DNA of 64,000 nucleotides from Paracamarosporium sp. OC-R06-R3 (GCA_019828545.1 JACVRA010000056.1:62001-126000); one strand, 5' to 3'; counted from the stretch's first letter, positions 35,038 through 47,222 are shown. Numbers and translations are program-made. The notes: generated by a model not told the origin, from the sequence alone.

Positions 35038-36693
35038 ATGAAGACTGAGACTCTTGTTCAACACCATCCTCCTACTCCACCCCACGACCACGCCCACCCC
35101 AACCTCCAAACGAGTCTACATCAGGTCGCACAATACAATGCTGACCGAGTTTGCTCATACGACGAGTCGGTTTCTCAAGGCGCCGTGTACTCTTCGCCTA
35201 ATCCCGCCATGCATCATGGCCTTCCGCACGTCGTCGTGCCACCAGGAGCAGAATATGGTGTAGGTGTCCACTATGTAAGCAATGCATCGGCTTGCTTCAC
35301 GGCTGAACTGATGGATATCCAGGATGACTATGGCCAAGGTACAGGTTATTGTCGCAGCGACCAGTATACTGGATTTCGTGTAACAGACTCTGTTGACAAT
35401 TATGCGACGAGTGCTGATAACAGGCAGAGTGAACCCGCAGGCTTCTCCGGATCGCCTCCAACACCACGATCTTCCACAGAAATTGAGGATACCGTCCGCC
35501 GAACACGAAGTGGCCGAACTGTTTTGCCGACTAGCTCGCCGTTGGACGAAGAGAAACTACGACCCAAACCCACGCCGAAGTCCAAGAAAACCAAAGCGGG
35601 GAAGAGCGAGAAGCCTAAGACTCCAAAGCTTACAGCGCCTCTGAGCATATTGACAAAGGGCATGACCTCAATACCGGTTCGCAATATGGAGGAGTGGGTG
35701 AATAGGTCCGCTGAAGTAAGGAGGAAGGAAGCCGAGAAGCGGAATGGCTACGTGACTAGGCCCATGAACTCGTTCATGCTGTACCGATCGGCATATGCTG
35801 AAAGAACAAAACAGTGGTGCCTGCAAAACAACCATCAAATCGTCTCGTCAGTGTCGGGGGAGAGCTGGCCTATGGAACCACCCGAGGTGCGCGAACTGTT
35901 TAACGAATACGCGAAGATCGAAAGGATAAACCACCAGAACGCGCACCCGACATACAAATTCTCCCCAAGTAAAGCAGCGACGACGGCGCGCAAGAGGAAG
36001 CGTGATTTCTCCGATGAGCCAAGTGAACTTGAAGACGCCGAATGGAACCCAGGCAATGAACGCTCTAGGGCGCGTCCGAATCGGATGGGTCAAGGCGTGG
36101 GACATTCTATGAGTGGTGTGAACCCTGAGTTCTTCGATCAGCGGCTTGGACCCAATGGTGTAGGTATCAATAGGTCAGCTTGGGAGATGACTAACGAATG
36201 GCGACCGATGATACCCATGGATGATCCGTACAACCAATACTATCAGGGCTCTATGCATCCAGATATGGGGATGCATCACGGCATCGCAGACGATATGAGA
36301 TGGCGACGAGCAGACACACCAATCTCCACAATCCACCTGTCACCAGATACTGCATTGCTAGGTTTGCCGGGTGGTAATGCGAACGAGCTGTTACATCAGA
36401 TGCACTCCCACACAGAATCCTCTCTTGGTGGTGAGGCTCAAGTGGATCCCATGCTCATCGCTTTCGATGGCACGCACCATCATGAGCTTAGCGTAGCAGC
36501 TACTCATTCGGATTTTCGAAACGGACAATTGGCTATAATGGACCCGGAGCTCGATGAACATAGTGTCGATAGTTTCATCGGAGCAGAAGCTGCGCATGAC
36601 GAGTACCGCACCGAAACTTGGCAACCGTATTCGAACATGGGGCCGATGGAGTCTTCCGAATCAGAATTCGACAAATGGTTGGGCGATCGTTGA
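35038..36693 (+). CDS. HMG-box (MATA_HMG-like) transcription factor
   Basis: A single exon encodes 551 aa from the first true ATG at 35038. After a Pro/Ser-rich N terminus and a Lys/Pro-rich stretch there is an HMG box at about residues 236-312. It opens GYVTRPMNSFMLYRSAYAE and closes with NHQNAHPTYKFSPSK, followed by a basic tail (ARKRKRDF) that may be a nuclear localisation signal. The C-terminal half is rich in Met, His, Asp and Glu without a known domain. The box has the sequence-specific MATA_HMG/Sox style (RPMNSFMLYR), so it is probably a DNA-binding regulator, perhaps of sexual development as for related fungal HMG proteins. It lacks the conserved intron of MAT1-2-1 and has no mating-type neighbours, so it is not called the mating-type gene. 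Confidence 0.85.
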   Translation: MKTETLVQHHPPTPPHDHAHPNLQTSLHQVAQYNADRVCSYDESVSQGAVYSSPNPAMHHGLPHVVVPPGAEYGVGVHYVSNASACFTAELMDIQDDYGQGTGYCRSDQYTGFRVTDSVDNYATSADNRQSEPAGFSGSPPTPRSSTEIEDTVRRTRSGRTVLPTSSPLDEEKLRPKPTPKSKKTKAGKSEKPKTPKLTAPLSILTKGMTSIPVRNMEEWVNRSAEVRRKEAEKRNGYVTRPMNSFMLYRSAYAERTKQWCLQNNHQIVSSVSGESWPMEPPEVRELFNEYAKIERINHQNAHPTYKFSPSKAATTARKRKRDFSDEPSELEDAEWNPGNERSRARPNRMGQGVGHSMSGVNPEFFDQRLGPNGVGINRSAWEMTNEWRPMIPMDDPYNQYYQGSMHPDMGMHHGIADDMRWRRADTPISTIHLSPDTALLGLPGGNANELLHQMHSHTESSLGGEAQVDPMLIAFDGTHHHELSVAATHSDFRNGQLAIMDPELDEHSVDSFIGAEAAHDEYRTETWQPYSNMGPMESSESEFDKWLGDR

Positions 36694-37223
36694 CCTGGAC
36701 GGTGTTGGCATGAGAGGATTTCGGAAAAAAAAAAAGGAAAAAAAAAGGAGACCTGGTTGTCAGCGGCTCTGGTTTTCATGCATGACGTGCTGCATTTTGT
36801 GTATGGAGGCGCATTGGGGCTGTGGCGTTTGGCGTGTTGAAAGGGATACCCCATTATACTTGAAGCTGGGCGGTTCGATCATCTTGTCGTATTTACACCG
36901 TTCGTGGAGTAGATATAGCGCGTACGCCAAACTAATAAGCAAAATTGTATCATGGAATAGAATCTTAGTTTTTCATCGTATGGTTTAAATGTATTGTGAG
37001 GTTGAGGTTCAGGTACAGGTGCAGCACAGAGTTGGAGCGAGTCTGCACGGGCCAGATGGAAATTCCAACGAACAGGTGGGGGGCTGACGCGACCGAACGC
37101 GCTTTCCCACCTAAGTCCAACGGCAAAATATACAAGCACACGCAACGCCAGTCATTCATTCTCTGCACAGAATTTCCACTCGTAGGCGAAATCGATCGTA
37201 TATCACGTTGCTTAGGAATCACC
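36694..37223. other. HMG-PSF1 spacer with poly-A tract
   Basis: An A-rich tract (36725-36748) interrupted by GG follows the HMG gene. Boxes ACGCGA (37087-37092) and ACGCGC (37097-37102) lie about 120-140 bp before the PSF1 start. No gene was recognised. Confidence 0.5.
37087..37102. promoter_or_regulatory. MCB-like sites upstream of PSF1
   Basis: Two CGCG-core hexamers (ACGCGA, ACGCGC) lie 10 bp apart, similar to the cluster before the ligase gene. They are possible MBF-type G1/S sites, inferred from motif and gene function only. Confidence 0.35.
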
Positions 37224-37967
37224 ATGTACGGTGAGGTCGGCAACAAACTGGTACTTTGCCTTGAAAGTCGCGCGCAGCCCAACCCACTAACAAATTGAAG
37301 GTACAACACGCCAAACGCACACAGTCGCTGGCCCATCTACCGCCTTATCAGACCGAGCTGGTGCGATCCGTCACTCGCGAAGTACGTGATCTCGACAAGG
37401 ACGTTGCCACAATCCTCGAACCTTTCGCGGGCTCATTTAACCCCTCCACCGAGCCCGCAACCGCCTGCGCCCTCCTTGTAAACCACCTATGCATGAGGAG
37501 AAACAAACGTTGCTTACTCGCATACCACCGTACAAGGACCGACAAGCTAGAAGAGATGTGCTGGGGTGGCATTGATGTGCTTGAACGACAGCAGCAATCG
37601 CAAAGAGGCGGGGCTGAGGTGAGTATGGGCACGGACGGCGCAAGTAGTAGTTTGAGCCCTGAAGAAGAGGAGTATGTGAGGCAGTACAGTGATTTGTTGG
37701 CGAGCTACAAGGGACAGTGGACGGACATTGATCTTACAGGGAGCCTGGAGCCACCCAAGGACCTGTTCATCGATGTAAGGGTGCTAAAGGACGCTGGGGA
37801 GATACAGACAGAATATGGGTACGTTATCCTTCATCGTGGCTGGGGCCTCTGGGCTTCACGCTGACAATCATAGGGCCATAACTCTCACCAAGAACAGTCA
37901 GTTCTACGTGAGGCAGGGAGATGTCGAGCGTCTCATTGCGCAAGGATATCTTCAGAGGCTCAGTTGA
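37224..37967 (+). CDS. PSF1: GINS complex subunit Psf1
   Basis: Three exons (37224-37250, 37301-37818, 37874-37967) are separated by introns of 50 and 55 nt and encode 212 aa, close to the usual Psf1 length. The first exon gives MYGEVGNKL, the typical start. The centre has ACALLVNHLCMRRNKRCLLAYHRTR, and the C terminus has KDLFIDVRVLKDAGEIQTEYG joined to AITLTKNSQFYVRQGDVERL. Psf1 is part of the GINS tetramer, which with Cdc45 and Mcm2-7 forms the replicative CMG helicase. The nuclear replication role is established for the family. Confidence 0.95.
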
Positions 37968-39371
37968 TCCTACGTTGTGTGTACATCACGATCAGGAATG
38001 CCATTTCCGGAATGTCTTGGGGCATGTCGACTTGACGCGCGCGTATGTGTACAATGCTTCCGCATCCAGCTCCACACGCGCGTCTAGATCCGCAAGCATT
38101 CTGCATTCAGGAGTTTACGCGCGGTGAATTGTACGAGCATTCCGACATCTGGGACTTTGCGCGCGCGCGTAGATGCACAAGCATTCCAACATCTGGGACT
38201 ATACGCGCGCGTAGATATGTGAGTGTTCCGTGTGCAGAACGTCTGGCGCGCACCGGCATTCCACGTCCTTCCGAACGTCGACAACCGCACCCAGCTGTCC
38301 CAAATTGCAGAGTCGCCGAAACGCTCTAAAGCAGCTTCGATCATCGAGTGTTACGTAAGGCTTTACCACCGTGGGAATGAGAACTGCGTGCAGGGTGTGT
38401 GATGGAGAGGTCTGAATTTAGGCTGGAGAGCGTACGGGGAAGATATCCGTCAGAGCAACGTCACGCTGAAGCCGATGTCGCACGTATGTGTTCTGTGTTC
38501 TGTAATACATCGAACAAACCCTGAGGATTAAGCAACAGTGTTGTGTGGCTCGTGACATGCTTGCTAGCCTTGCCCATGCACAAAGTGTTGGAAACGGTCT
38601 CCGTCACCGTTGGCTAACATGGGATTGGTCCCTTGCTGACATGGTTGCTCGAACTGTTGTCTCTCTTGTATGGAGTTCGTATAGAGCATGTATGCCAAGG
38701 CAGTGAGGTGAAGCTTCGGGGGTCGTCGCGTGGTGTGACCAAGCCTCTAGATCAGCAGCATGCCTCGTCCACTTGGACAGCGGCAGCATCCGCGACCGGC
38801 CTTTCTGTGTGGACGCGCGCCGTCGGTCTTGATTTGCGGGGCTGCTATGCGGCTAATGCACTCAACAGCAGGACGCATGCTCCAGATCAACCGTGGGGAA
38901 GGCTGGACAGTTCACATGCTATGCTCATTCTTCTCGCAGGTGGTGCAATTCCTCGCAATTGATGTGCCTGGTGGTGAAGGTGGCACTGCATGGCGAATCG
39001 GCATGGAGGATCCAGGGCAGTAAGGCTGAATACGAGGCTTGGCAATGACGTTAGTGTGGTGGAACGCGCATGCGACCGAGACTCTACAGCAAAAATTTCA
39101 CGACATGGCTTCCGCACAACGGACCCGCCCTGTTCCCACTCGCGCTGCTCAGACGCGGGGGCCGCTGCAGCTACAGAAAGGCCTTCCTGGACAATTGGCT
39201 GCAGCTTCTCGACCTCCTCTAGACCCACTATTATTACTGAACCCATAACGTGCTATCGCGGGCGTTATCTGTCGCTCTGCATTGCCCCTGTTTAGTCTTC
39301 TGCCGACTCGAATACATTTCACTGGAATGTCTCCGTGAGGGTGTAGAGCTTTCTGGTTCACAAACGGCAAC
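37968..39371. other. PSF1-VSB1 spacer
   Basis: A 1.4-kb spacer whose first 300 bp hold a CGCGCG-anchored degenerate repeat (listed separately). The remainder shows overlapping short open frames without family resemblance, and no supported gene. Confidence 0.45.
38035..38265. repeat. Degenerate ~42-bp repeat array anchored on CGCGCG
   Basis: CGCGCG-type blocks recur near 38035, 38076, 38117, 38159, 38203 and 38245, spaced 41-44 bp. Between them the words GCATTC or GCTTCC and ATCTGGGACT recur (the last twice, in units 3 and 4). Unit divergence is high, so this is an old minisatellite. Confidence 0.65.
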
Positions 39372-42300
39372 ATGCCGTCGCGTCTTCTACCATGGCGGAG
39401 AGGTTCGGATTCGTCTCAACAACAGCTCCCTTTCACGAACGACTACGTCAGCGACGCCGACCTCGCAAGCGATAACCAGTCAATCTACAATGGCTCGAAT
39501 ACGATACCTCGCTCGCGCCCCGTGGGGACCCCATCCAATCCGCAGAGCATACTCTCCAGCTCGTACAATCAGCGCAATCCGATACGCTCCTTCGCCCACC
39601 AAACGTCCCATTCCATAACGGACAACCCCCAGTACTCGTCGCAAGGAGTCCGTGAGCGGACACAGGAACTCGCGTCCTACGCGCTCGATTCGGCAACCTA
39701 TACACAGCCACGGAGGAGAGCAAGCAGTGTGGCCAACGAGTCAATTGCTAGCAGGCCAGCCATACCAATTGAGATTCAAGGGAGGCTATCATTGGACTCG
39801 ACGGGCTCGGACATTATAACCGAAGAGAGAGAAAGTGTATCTGTATCACCCGAGACCGTCATTGCGACGCCCCATTCCCGGCCGAGCAATTACTTCCCTA
39901 GCGTCGGCTCCCCAGCCGATCATGCTCGTAGGCTTGCAGATGACCACGAGAGGCGAGTTGGCACCACAGTACCAGACCTGGTGGTGCAGGATACAGAGGA
40001 AACACCACTGTTGCCCAAGGCTAGGCTCTCACGGGCGGACTCGCACGCTCAACCGAAAACATCTACCTTCACCAAAGGCACAAGCTACAATAACCTCAAA
40101 ACACACTTTGCAAGATCGCTTCTGAACGGCCGGGATCATCTGGCTCAAGTTGGTCGCTCTGTAACGAACCCCAAAAATTACACCAAAGATGCGATTTACT
40201 CGGGAGCTGCTGCTAGCTTGCAGACAGGCTCAGCTGTGTTCCTCGGCCTTCTCCTCAATATCCTCGACGCTCTGTCATACGGCTACATCCTGTTTCCGCT
40301 GGGCAGCCCCATATTCAGCCAAACAGGACCTGATGGCATATCAATCTTCTTCGTCAGTTGCGTAGTCTCGCAACTCTGCTATTCCCTTGGCTTATCCATC
40401 TTCCGAGGCGGTGTCGGCTCAGAGATGATCGAGGTGGTACCATTTTTCCATCGAATGGCCTATTCAATCATGGAACGAATGGAAGGCGCGAGTGCTGAAT
40501 CAGTTATCGCAACTACAATCGTGGCGTACTGTCTTAGCTCCATAATTACCGGCATGATCTTCCTTGCACTGGGAACTTTTAAGCTTGGTAACCTTGTCAG
40601 CTTCTTCCCGCAGCACATCCTAATCGGGTGCATTGGGGGCGTTGGCTTCTTTCTGGTCATGACTGGCGTTGAAGTCTCGGCACGACTAGAGGGGAACTTG
40701 AATTATGATCTACACACTTTGCATAAGCTCTTTTCGAACGATACGGTATACCTCTGGGTTCTGCCGCTTGTCCTTTCCCTCCTTATTATGGGCCTAGAAC
40801 GAAGATATAAGAGTCCGTTCCTTCTTCCTGGATTCTTCATCGCAGTTTTTGCGGTATTTTACATTATTGTAAAAGCTATTCTTCGACTGGACCTTGAAGT
40901 ACTCAGGAATGCGGGCTGGATCTTTGAGAAGCCAGAGGCGGGTGTGCCTTTCTATCGTTTCTATTCATATTTCAGTAAGTTAAAAACGGTTACACATGTA
41001 GTTTCCTACTAATTTGGTCACCAGAATTCAGTCAAATCGATGGGGCAGCTCTTGCGAGCACCATTCCAACCATGTTTGCACTATCCTTCTTCGGTATTAT
41101 ACACGTCCCAATCAATGTGCCAGCTCTGGGGGCCGCCGTCAAAGAGGATGCCATTGACGTAAATCGTGAACTGATCGCCCATGGCATCTCGAACACATTA
41201 TCTGGATGCGTCGGTAGTATCCAAAACTACCTCGTTTATGCCAACAGCATCATGTTCATCAACAACGGAGGCGACACCCGCGTCGCTGGCGTGCTATTAG
41301 CAGCTGCAACTACTGCAGTGTGGATGGCGGGACCAGCTATGATAGGTTTTATACCTGTGTGCCTTGTTGGCGCCTTGATCTTTCTCCTCGGCATCCAGCT
41401 CATGAAGGAGGCTATCTGGGACACGCTTGGCAGATTACAGCGACTGGAGTACTTCACTGTTCTGGCCATCGTCCTTATCATGGGAGTCTACGACTTCGTC
41501 ATTGGCATATTCGCTGGCATTGTCTTGGCCTGTCTAAGCTATGTCGTCCAGTCCTCGCGCGTACCGGCAATCCGAGCCAGTTATTCTGGAGAAGTTGCAG
41601 CATCCACTGTCCGCCGTCCTCGCAGCGATGTTCGGTATCTCAGCAAGGTTCGCGGCCAGATTCGTGTGATCAAGCTCACAGGCTTCCTGTTCTTTGGCAC
41701 TATTGTCTCTGTCGAAGAATATATGCGATCTCTTATCGATGAAGAGAGCTTCAACCAGCAGCCATTAAGCTTCATCGTCGTCGATTTTTCTCATGTTACC
41801 GACGTTGATTTCTCTAGCTCCGAAGGTTTTCAACGAATCAATCGCTTGCTTAACCGTAAAGGCGTCAAGATGATAATCTCAGGCATATCGTTTGCAAGCA
41901 GAGTAGGACAGGTCTTGCAAAATGTAGGGCTGCTGGACACCGAAGGAGCCAATAGCGAATGCCCCCCACCGCAGGTTTTCGAAGATTTGAACATGGCATT
42001 GGAAAGTTGCGAAAATGAGCTTCTCGAGATCTTCTACCAGCATTGCAACTCGCCTCAGCCTACGCGACAAAGAACCCCACCGAAATCCATCAACGGTTCT
42101 ACCAACAGTAATGAGACATTAGATACATCCCGTTCGCCGTCCCTCGGACCCAGCCCTCTTCTACCAGAGTTCTCGTCTCCTCGCCGCGGTGCGCAATACC
42201 TTGCTGCTACGTCTACATACCACGAGCATGGTAGACCTGCAGTATCCTCTTCTCAAGGCGACCAAGAAGGTGCCTTGAGCCTACCATCCAAGTGGAAGAA

Positions 42301-42870
42301 CTTCTCGCAACCCACAAAGATCATTTTGCAAACATTCGAAGACGTATCCTCCAAAAACGAAGACTTCTGGCACGTCCTTGCGCCTTACTTCGAACGCCGA
42401 GAATACCCACGCGGAACACTGTTATATTCGCGCGGCGACGAGCCCGATGGCTTTTACGTCATCGAAAAAGGCCGCCTGCGTGCGGATTACGAATTCGAGC
42501 AGGGGAATTTCAGTGAAAATATCATGCCGGGTACGACGTGTGGCGAGCTACCATTCTTTTCGGAGACGGACAGGACAGGGGTAAGTTTCCTGTCATATCT
42601 TATTCAATGGACAGATTATGAACACAAGCTAATGAACGACAGACCGTCGCAGCCGAAGAAGAATCCGTGGCATGGCTTCTGACGAGAGAAAAATATAAGG
42701 AACTCGAACAGAAGAACAGCGATGTTGCTGCGGAACTCTTGAAGGTCGGACTGAAGTTGACGAAGGAAAGGATGGATGCTATTACTTCGTATGTTTACGC
42801 CCCTGTCCAGCTTTGCAATCGCGAATGAGACTAACAAAAGTGTAGATACGTGCTCGTCACTGCATCGTAG
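39372..42870 (+). CDS. SulP-family transporter with STAS and cNMP-binding domains (Vsb1-like)
   Basis: Four exons (39372-40974, 41025-42580, 42643-42788, 42846-42870) encode 1109 aa; the introns are 50, 62 and 57 nt. The last coding exon is only 25 nt (YVLVTAS). A disordered N terminus of about 270 residues precedes about ten or more hydrophobic segments of the SulP fold, from about residue 275 to 720 (for example ILIGCIGGVGFFLVMTG). A STAS domain (about 745-850, VVDFSHVTDVDFSSSEGF) and a C-terminal cyclic-nucleotide-binding-like domain (from about 970, YPRGTLLYSRGDEPDGFYVI) follow. The architecture matches yeast YGR125W/Vsb1, a vacuolar membrane protein needed to store basic amino acids. Transport specificity here is inferred from that homolog, since SulP proteins were first known for sulfate. 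Confidence 0.9.
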
Positions 42871-43286
42871 GATCAAGTGTTTGACTATCTGTGCAAGGAA
42901 GCGTGGCAAGCGTATGTATATATGTCTCTTGTAATACCATTTTTGCATATGTAATGTCTAGAAACTGTAGCGCTTTGGCGTGCAATATCATGTTCATCTT
43001 GCTCACTTCCTATTTTTGAGCAACTCCTGATTGACTTCTACCTCGCACCTACCCTGTTGTCTGTCGGAAAGTCCCCCTTGCACGCCTCTCCCCTTCCTTC
43101 CCAAGGAAGCGGTGGCAACCTAATGTAGCAATCACTTCGTAAACGCCGTTAGTCTTTTTTCTATCTTACTGCTACTCCAGTTACGTTTTGCCATCACTAC
43201 TGCTATCGTCATTCGTTCGTATCAGCACTTGTCCATCGTATCACTAGCATGAGTATTGCGCCATAGATGCCACAATCGCTCTCATC
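42871..43286. other. Spacer between transporter and low-complexity protein genes
   Basis: A 416-bp intergenic region with pyrimidine-rich plus-strand stretches near 43000-43200, typical of a fungal promoter. No gene was seen. Confidence 0.5.
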
Positions 43287-45924
43287 ATGAAGAAGCTACA
43301 TAAGAAGCTGAAGTACTGGCTCAGAGTCAAAGGAAGGAACCCGTACATGCAGACTAACGGTCCATTGGAACCGGAACAGGGCGAGGCTGGTGGACAGAGC
43401 GATAACACTAGACAGCGTTCCGCCGAGGCGAGCGGTTCCGGCCTTCCAGGACATGCAGGCAAGCATGCAGCCGCAGAGAACCACGAAGGTTCCGGTGGGC
43501 GAGCCACGAATGCAAGAGAACTCGACGCACAGCATAGGAAACCGCTCGAGAAGTTTGACTGGGCAGAAGAAGCATGGCGGCCAGTTTCTAGAGAAAACAT
43601 ACAATCGCCTAGGGATACTCGTATACAGGAAAAAGAAGATAAGCCACGGTCTGGGGGTATAGGCGAGGCAAGTGGCACTCCAAACGGGGCGCACGATGAG
43701 AACGCGTCCAATGTGAACGATGGTCCAGCGCCAGGTCAGGAACGTGCCCCGAGTTCATCCTACGAAGAGGGTGATCCACCACATTCGCATCCGAATAACA
43801 TCGACCTATCGCCTAGGCCGGCATCGGTAACGGATCGGCTGTGGAGACTAATAGAGCGACTCGTTCCAGCCGCAGCATCGACCAGCAACCAACATTCGAA
43901 TAACTCTGGTGATGCCTTGCATCGATTGAGCGAACGAGTGAAAGGCTGGAACCGGGATATACCTGATAACGCAACATTTGGGAAGCCCCAATCTCCGCCT
44001 AGGTGGCGGAAGGTTAGGTCACGTCTCAATTCTGCATATTCGGATGTTCGCGGGCGTTTCTCGTCATCCAGGAAGAATAGCCCAGAGAGTCCCATTGCGA
44101 GCTTTGAAGATTTTTTGAAAAACTTTACTGCTCGTCCTTTCTTACCATCGCAACGAGAGTTAAAACGCCACTCCGTACCACCTTATGTCCGACATAGTAC
44201 ACGAACAGTGGATCCTAATCCGATTCCAAGGGCACCTTCACTGGAACAATTTGAAAGCCTCTTAAGAGCTCCAACTCTTCCAAGTCTCGCACCATCCCCG
44301 GCTGCTCTACGGCAAGCACACAGCACCCGGAGCGAGTCCAACTCGAAACCAAGTCCATTTCTCAGGGGAGGGGGTGACTCGCAAAGACATAATGATATGC
44401 CTCCGCCACTGCGTCCAAGTCAACCCACGAATACGCAGCACCCTTCCAATGCCAATCTGCTTCATGCTGGGGGTCAACAGCACCAGACCAGAACGAATGG
44501 TAATGCAGCTAATGGAAATCCGAACCAGCATCCACACCTACCAATAAATCGAAATCCGTACCGGGACTTTGGTCTTCAATATCTTCAACTAGCCGGACAT
44601 CCATCCCCAATATTACACCCGCCCGTCTGTGGATTCCGAAACCCGCATACACACACGCATACACACACATATACACACACATATACACACACGCATACAC
44701 ATCAATCCACGAGCCATTACCATTCCGTGCACCCGCCTCCGCATCAACAAAACCTTTCGAATACTTCTACTAGGCCTCCAGATGGGGATCGGCATAGGCA
44801 TCCACGTGGGACCCTAGCTCAGAGATCTCAACCACACAATAATTGGGACGCGCCAGATCGGACGAGCCAACCAACACATCCTCAACAATATACACCTGTA
44901 CCTGTGTACGTTATATCGTCCACAAATGGTTTTTACTAGCTGCTCATAATAAATTCTGCTTAGATACACGTACGTGTCGCCCTACCCGTTGATGCCAGCA
45001 CTACCACCTCACTTACGGGCCAGTTTGTCAACTCCATATACGCAACAAAACCCGCTGCCAATAATGGTCCCGTACAGATCTGCTTCCACCTCTACTGCAG
45101 GTGACTCTGGCACTTCATCGCCTGTGCCAACCTCAGAATCCCCTCCATACAATTACGCGCCCGGATCCATGCCAGGCGCAACCATACGTGTAAGTTTCCT
45201 TTAAGTATCTCATCGAAATCCCAAAGTAATCTCCAATTTGCAGTCGGTTCCACGCGTCCATCCTCGTCAAAACCGTCGCGACCGTGCTCGTGTCCGCGCT
45301 CGTCCTCGCCCTCGCAGAGGAGATGATGATGATATCGTCGGGTTCATCCACCTCATAGGCCGCGAGCTCGATCCTGCAAGCCCAATAGATCGTGCAGCAT
45401 TACTCCGCAGAAGCAACAGCTACACGTTTAGCAGGCGTATCGTGCGAGTCACGCGCGCAGAATACGAGAGGATTTTCGCTGAACCCGGTGAATCATTACG
45501 GCAGGCGAATCAACCTGTGACGCCCATGCACACGACTTCTCGACGGCAGCCAACATCTACATCGCGTCCGGCGAGGCGAGATAGTCCTATGTCTCGAGAT
45601 CCTAATGGTTCCGCGAGCATGCGAGGAACGGATAGGCCCCCAGGAAATGGGTTTCATCGTATGAGCAGACAAGATGTCCCAGTGCCGGCTCCTATTTCCG
45701 TTTCAAGCACATCTACAGATTCGTCGCCAGAGGTCCCTCCTTATGGGGTTATGGATTGGGAGGGTGGGGGTGGAGAGATGCGCGCGCCGAGTAGGCCGGT
45801 GGATAGATTCATAGATGACGCGACGGAAGGAGTTAGCAATGCGGCTGGAGGTCCGACTGGAGGTCCGGCTAGGGGCGAAAGGGATGGACTGCATTTCATC
45901 GGACTTGGAGGGGGAAGCCCTTGA
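43287..45924 (+). CDS. Low-complexity protein of unknown function
   Basis: Three exons (43287-44905, 44964-45189, 45244-45924) have 58- and 54-nt introns and phases that match. They encode 841 aa. The N terminus is basic (MKKLHKKLKYWLRVKG). The rest is rich in Ser, Pro, Asn, Gln, His and Arg and probably disordered. About residues 452-472 form a Thr-His/Tyr alternation encoded by a CA-rich microsatellite. Near the C terminus a more ordered segment (GDDDDIVGFIHLIGRELDP, then TFSRRIVRVTRAEYERIF) is the best candidate for a conserved domain. No family was recognised. Gene structure rests on splice-site fit, not homology. Confidence 0.65.
44646..44700. repeat. CA/TA microsatellite inside a coding exon
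   Basis: A run of ACACAC and ATACAC words that encodes alternating Thr and His with occasional Tyr in the surrounding gene. Such tracts are prone to length change. Confidence 0.85.
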
Positions 45925-47222
45925 TGTCATTGATGGTTGGCCTTGAGGGGGTTTGTAATGGGATGTGGGATTTGTATTCTCGTGCGCGAGATGCGTAGGT
46001 TTAGCTCTATACGAAGTCTAGGCTACATGGGAATGTTAGCTCTTTTGGGGCTCTCGGCGTGCTGTTGCCATTGTGTACGCGGTGCATGGACTGAGCTAGT
46101 GGTTTTGCCTTGCTGTGTGTAGTGCTAGCGGGGGGGAGTGATACTTGCCTGATACTGAGTGTTGAACTACTATTACTCTAGGTATAACGCTTCTAACTAC
46201 TGTTCAATGTCTCCCAAGAAAGAGATATTACAAATAAACCAACTATATTATTTGGGGGTTTAGTACCCACTGCCACAACACAAAGTACTTTGAGCAATGT
46301 CACGATGCCTTATTACGGGCTGGAAAACTGGGTAGTGCCACAACTATTCTTCGGGTTTCCGTCGAGGCCTGATATTTCTGGACTTAGTCGTGGCGGATGA
46401 CTGTTCGAGTATTGCAGGGTTCCTGGAGCATATATAAACGGGTCAAAAAAAAAGAGAATATAACGCACGCAAGGATTTCATGATAAGCATATTACCGTGG
46501 CACGCATGACATGATATGAATGTGTATAGAGGTTAGTAGATAGAAGTGGAATCACTCGCGGTGTAGTGCGCTTCTTCGCTAATTTGGATTAGTCTCAAGT
46601 ACCGCACCTCCGCAATACTGACGCCCCATCCTTGTTACATGATACACTTTGCACCAATTCTCACCTCGTATCGTTTCAGCAAACCCGTTCGCCCTACGTG
46701 ATTTCTAGCTCTAGAGCTCAATGCACGCTCAGTCCGAGTTTCAGGTGAACCCCACACGCCTACACGCCCACAATCTGACATGCCTGACATCACGGCGAGG
46801 CAAGTGGGCAACCGTGACATAATACGCTTCGCTTCTCCGACGTTCACCTGAAGCCGCAGCCTCAGCCACAACCTCACCTGCATCTGCAGCCACGCTGCAA
46901 CCGGGATGTGCGTGGTAAGGCGAGGCTCAGCTCAGCCCCGCGATGCAGGCATCCTGTAGTGCGGTGAAGATGCGCGCGGGGGCTGCTGCCTTGAGCGAAC
47001 CTCGCTTTGTTGCGCGCATCATCACCACAAGATTGCTGTATAACTGGGCCTTTCCATCCAGAGTCAGATTTATGTTGTTTTCCGATATACACCAATTTAC
47101 AGTTTTCTTTTGACGAGATTAAGTTTCGTGGCTTGCTACGCGCAGGTTCTTGCTAGATCGATTGTTGCTTTGATCTTGAGTTTGTCAGCGGAGCAAAGAA
47201 CGGTAGTAGAAGATATAAGAGC
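45925..47222. other. Spacer before the ankyrin gene
   Basis: A 1.3-kb spacer with a short A run at about 46446-46454 and a stretch of CAGCC/GCAGCC words near 46850-46900. Short open frames lack family resemblance, and no gene was recognised. Confidence 0.5.

Noticed and set aside
35038..36693. HMG gene as the MAT1-2-1 mating-type gene
   Set aside because: No intron in the HMG box, long non-MAT tail and no mating-type locus neighbours; the box is only distantly similar in style.
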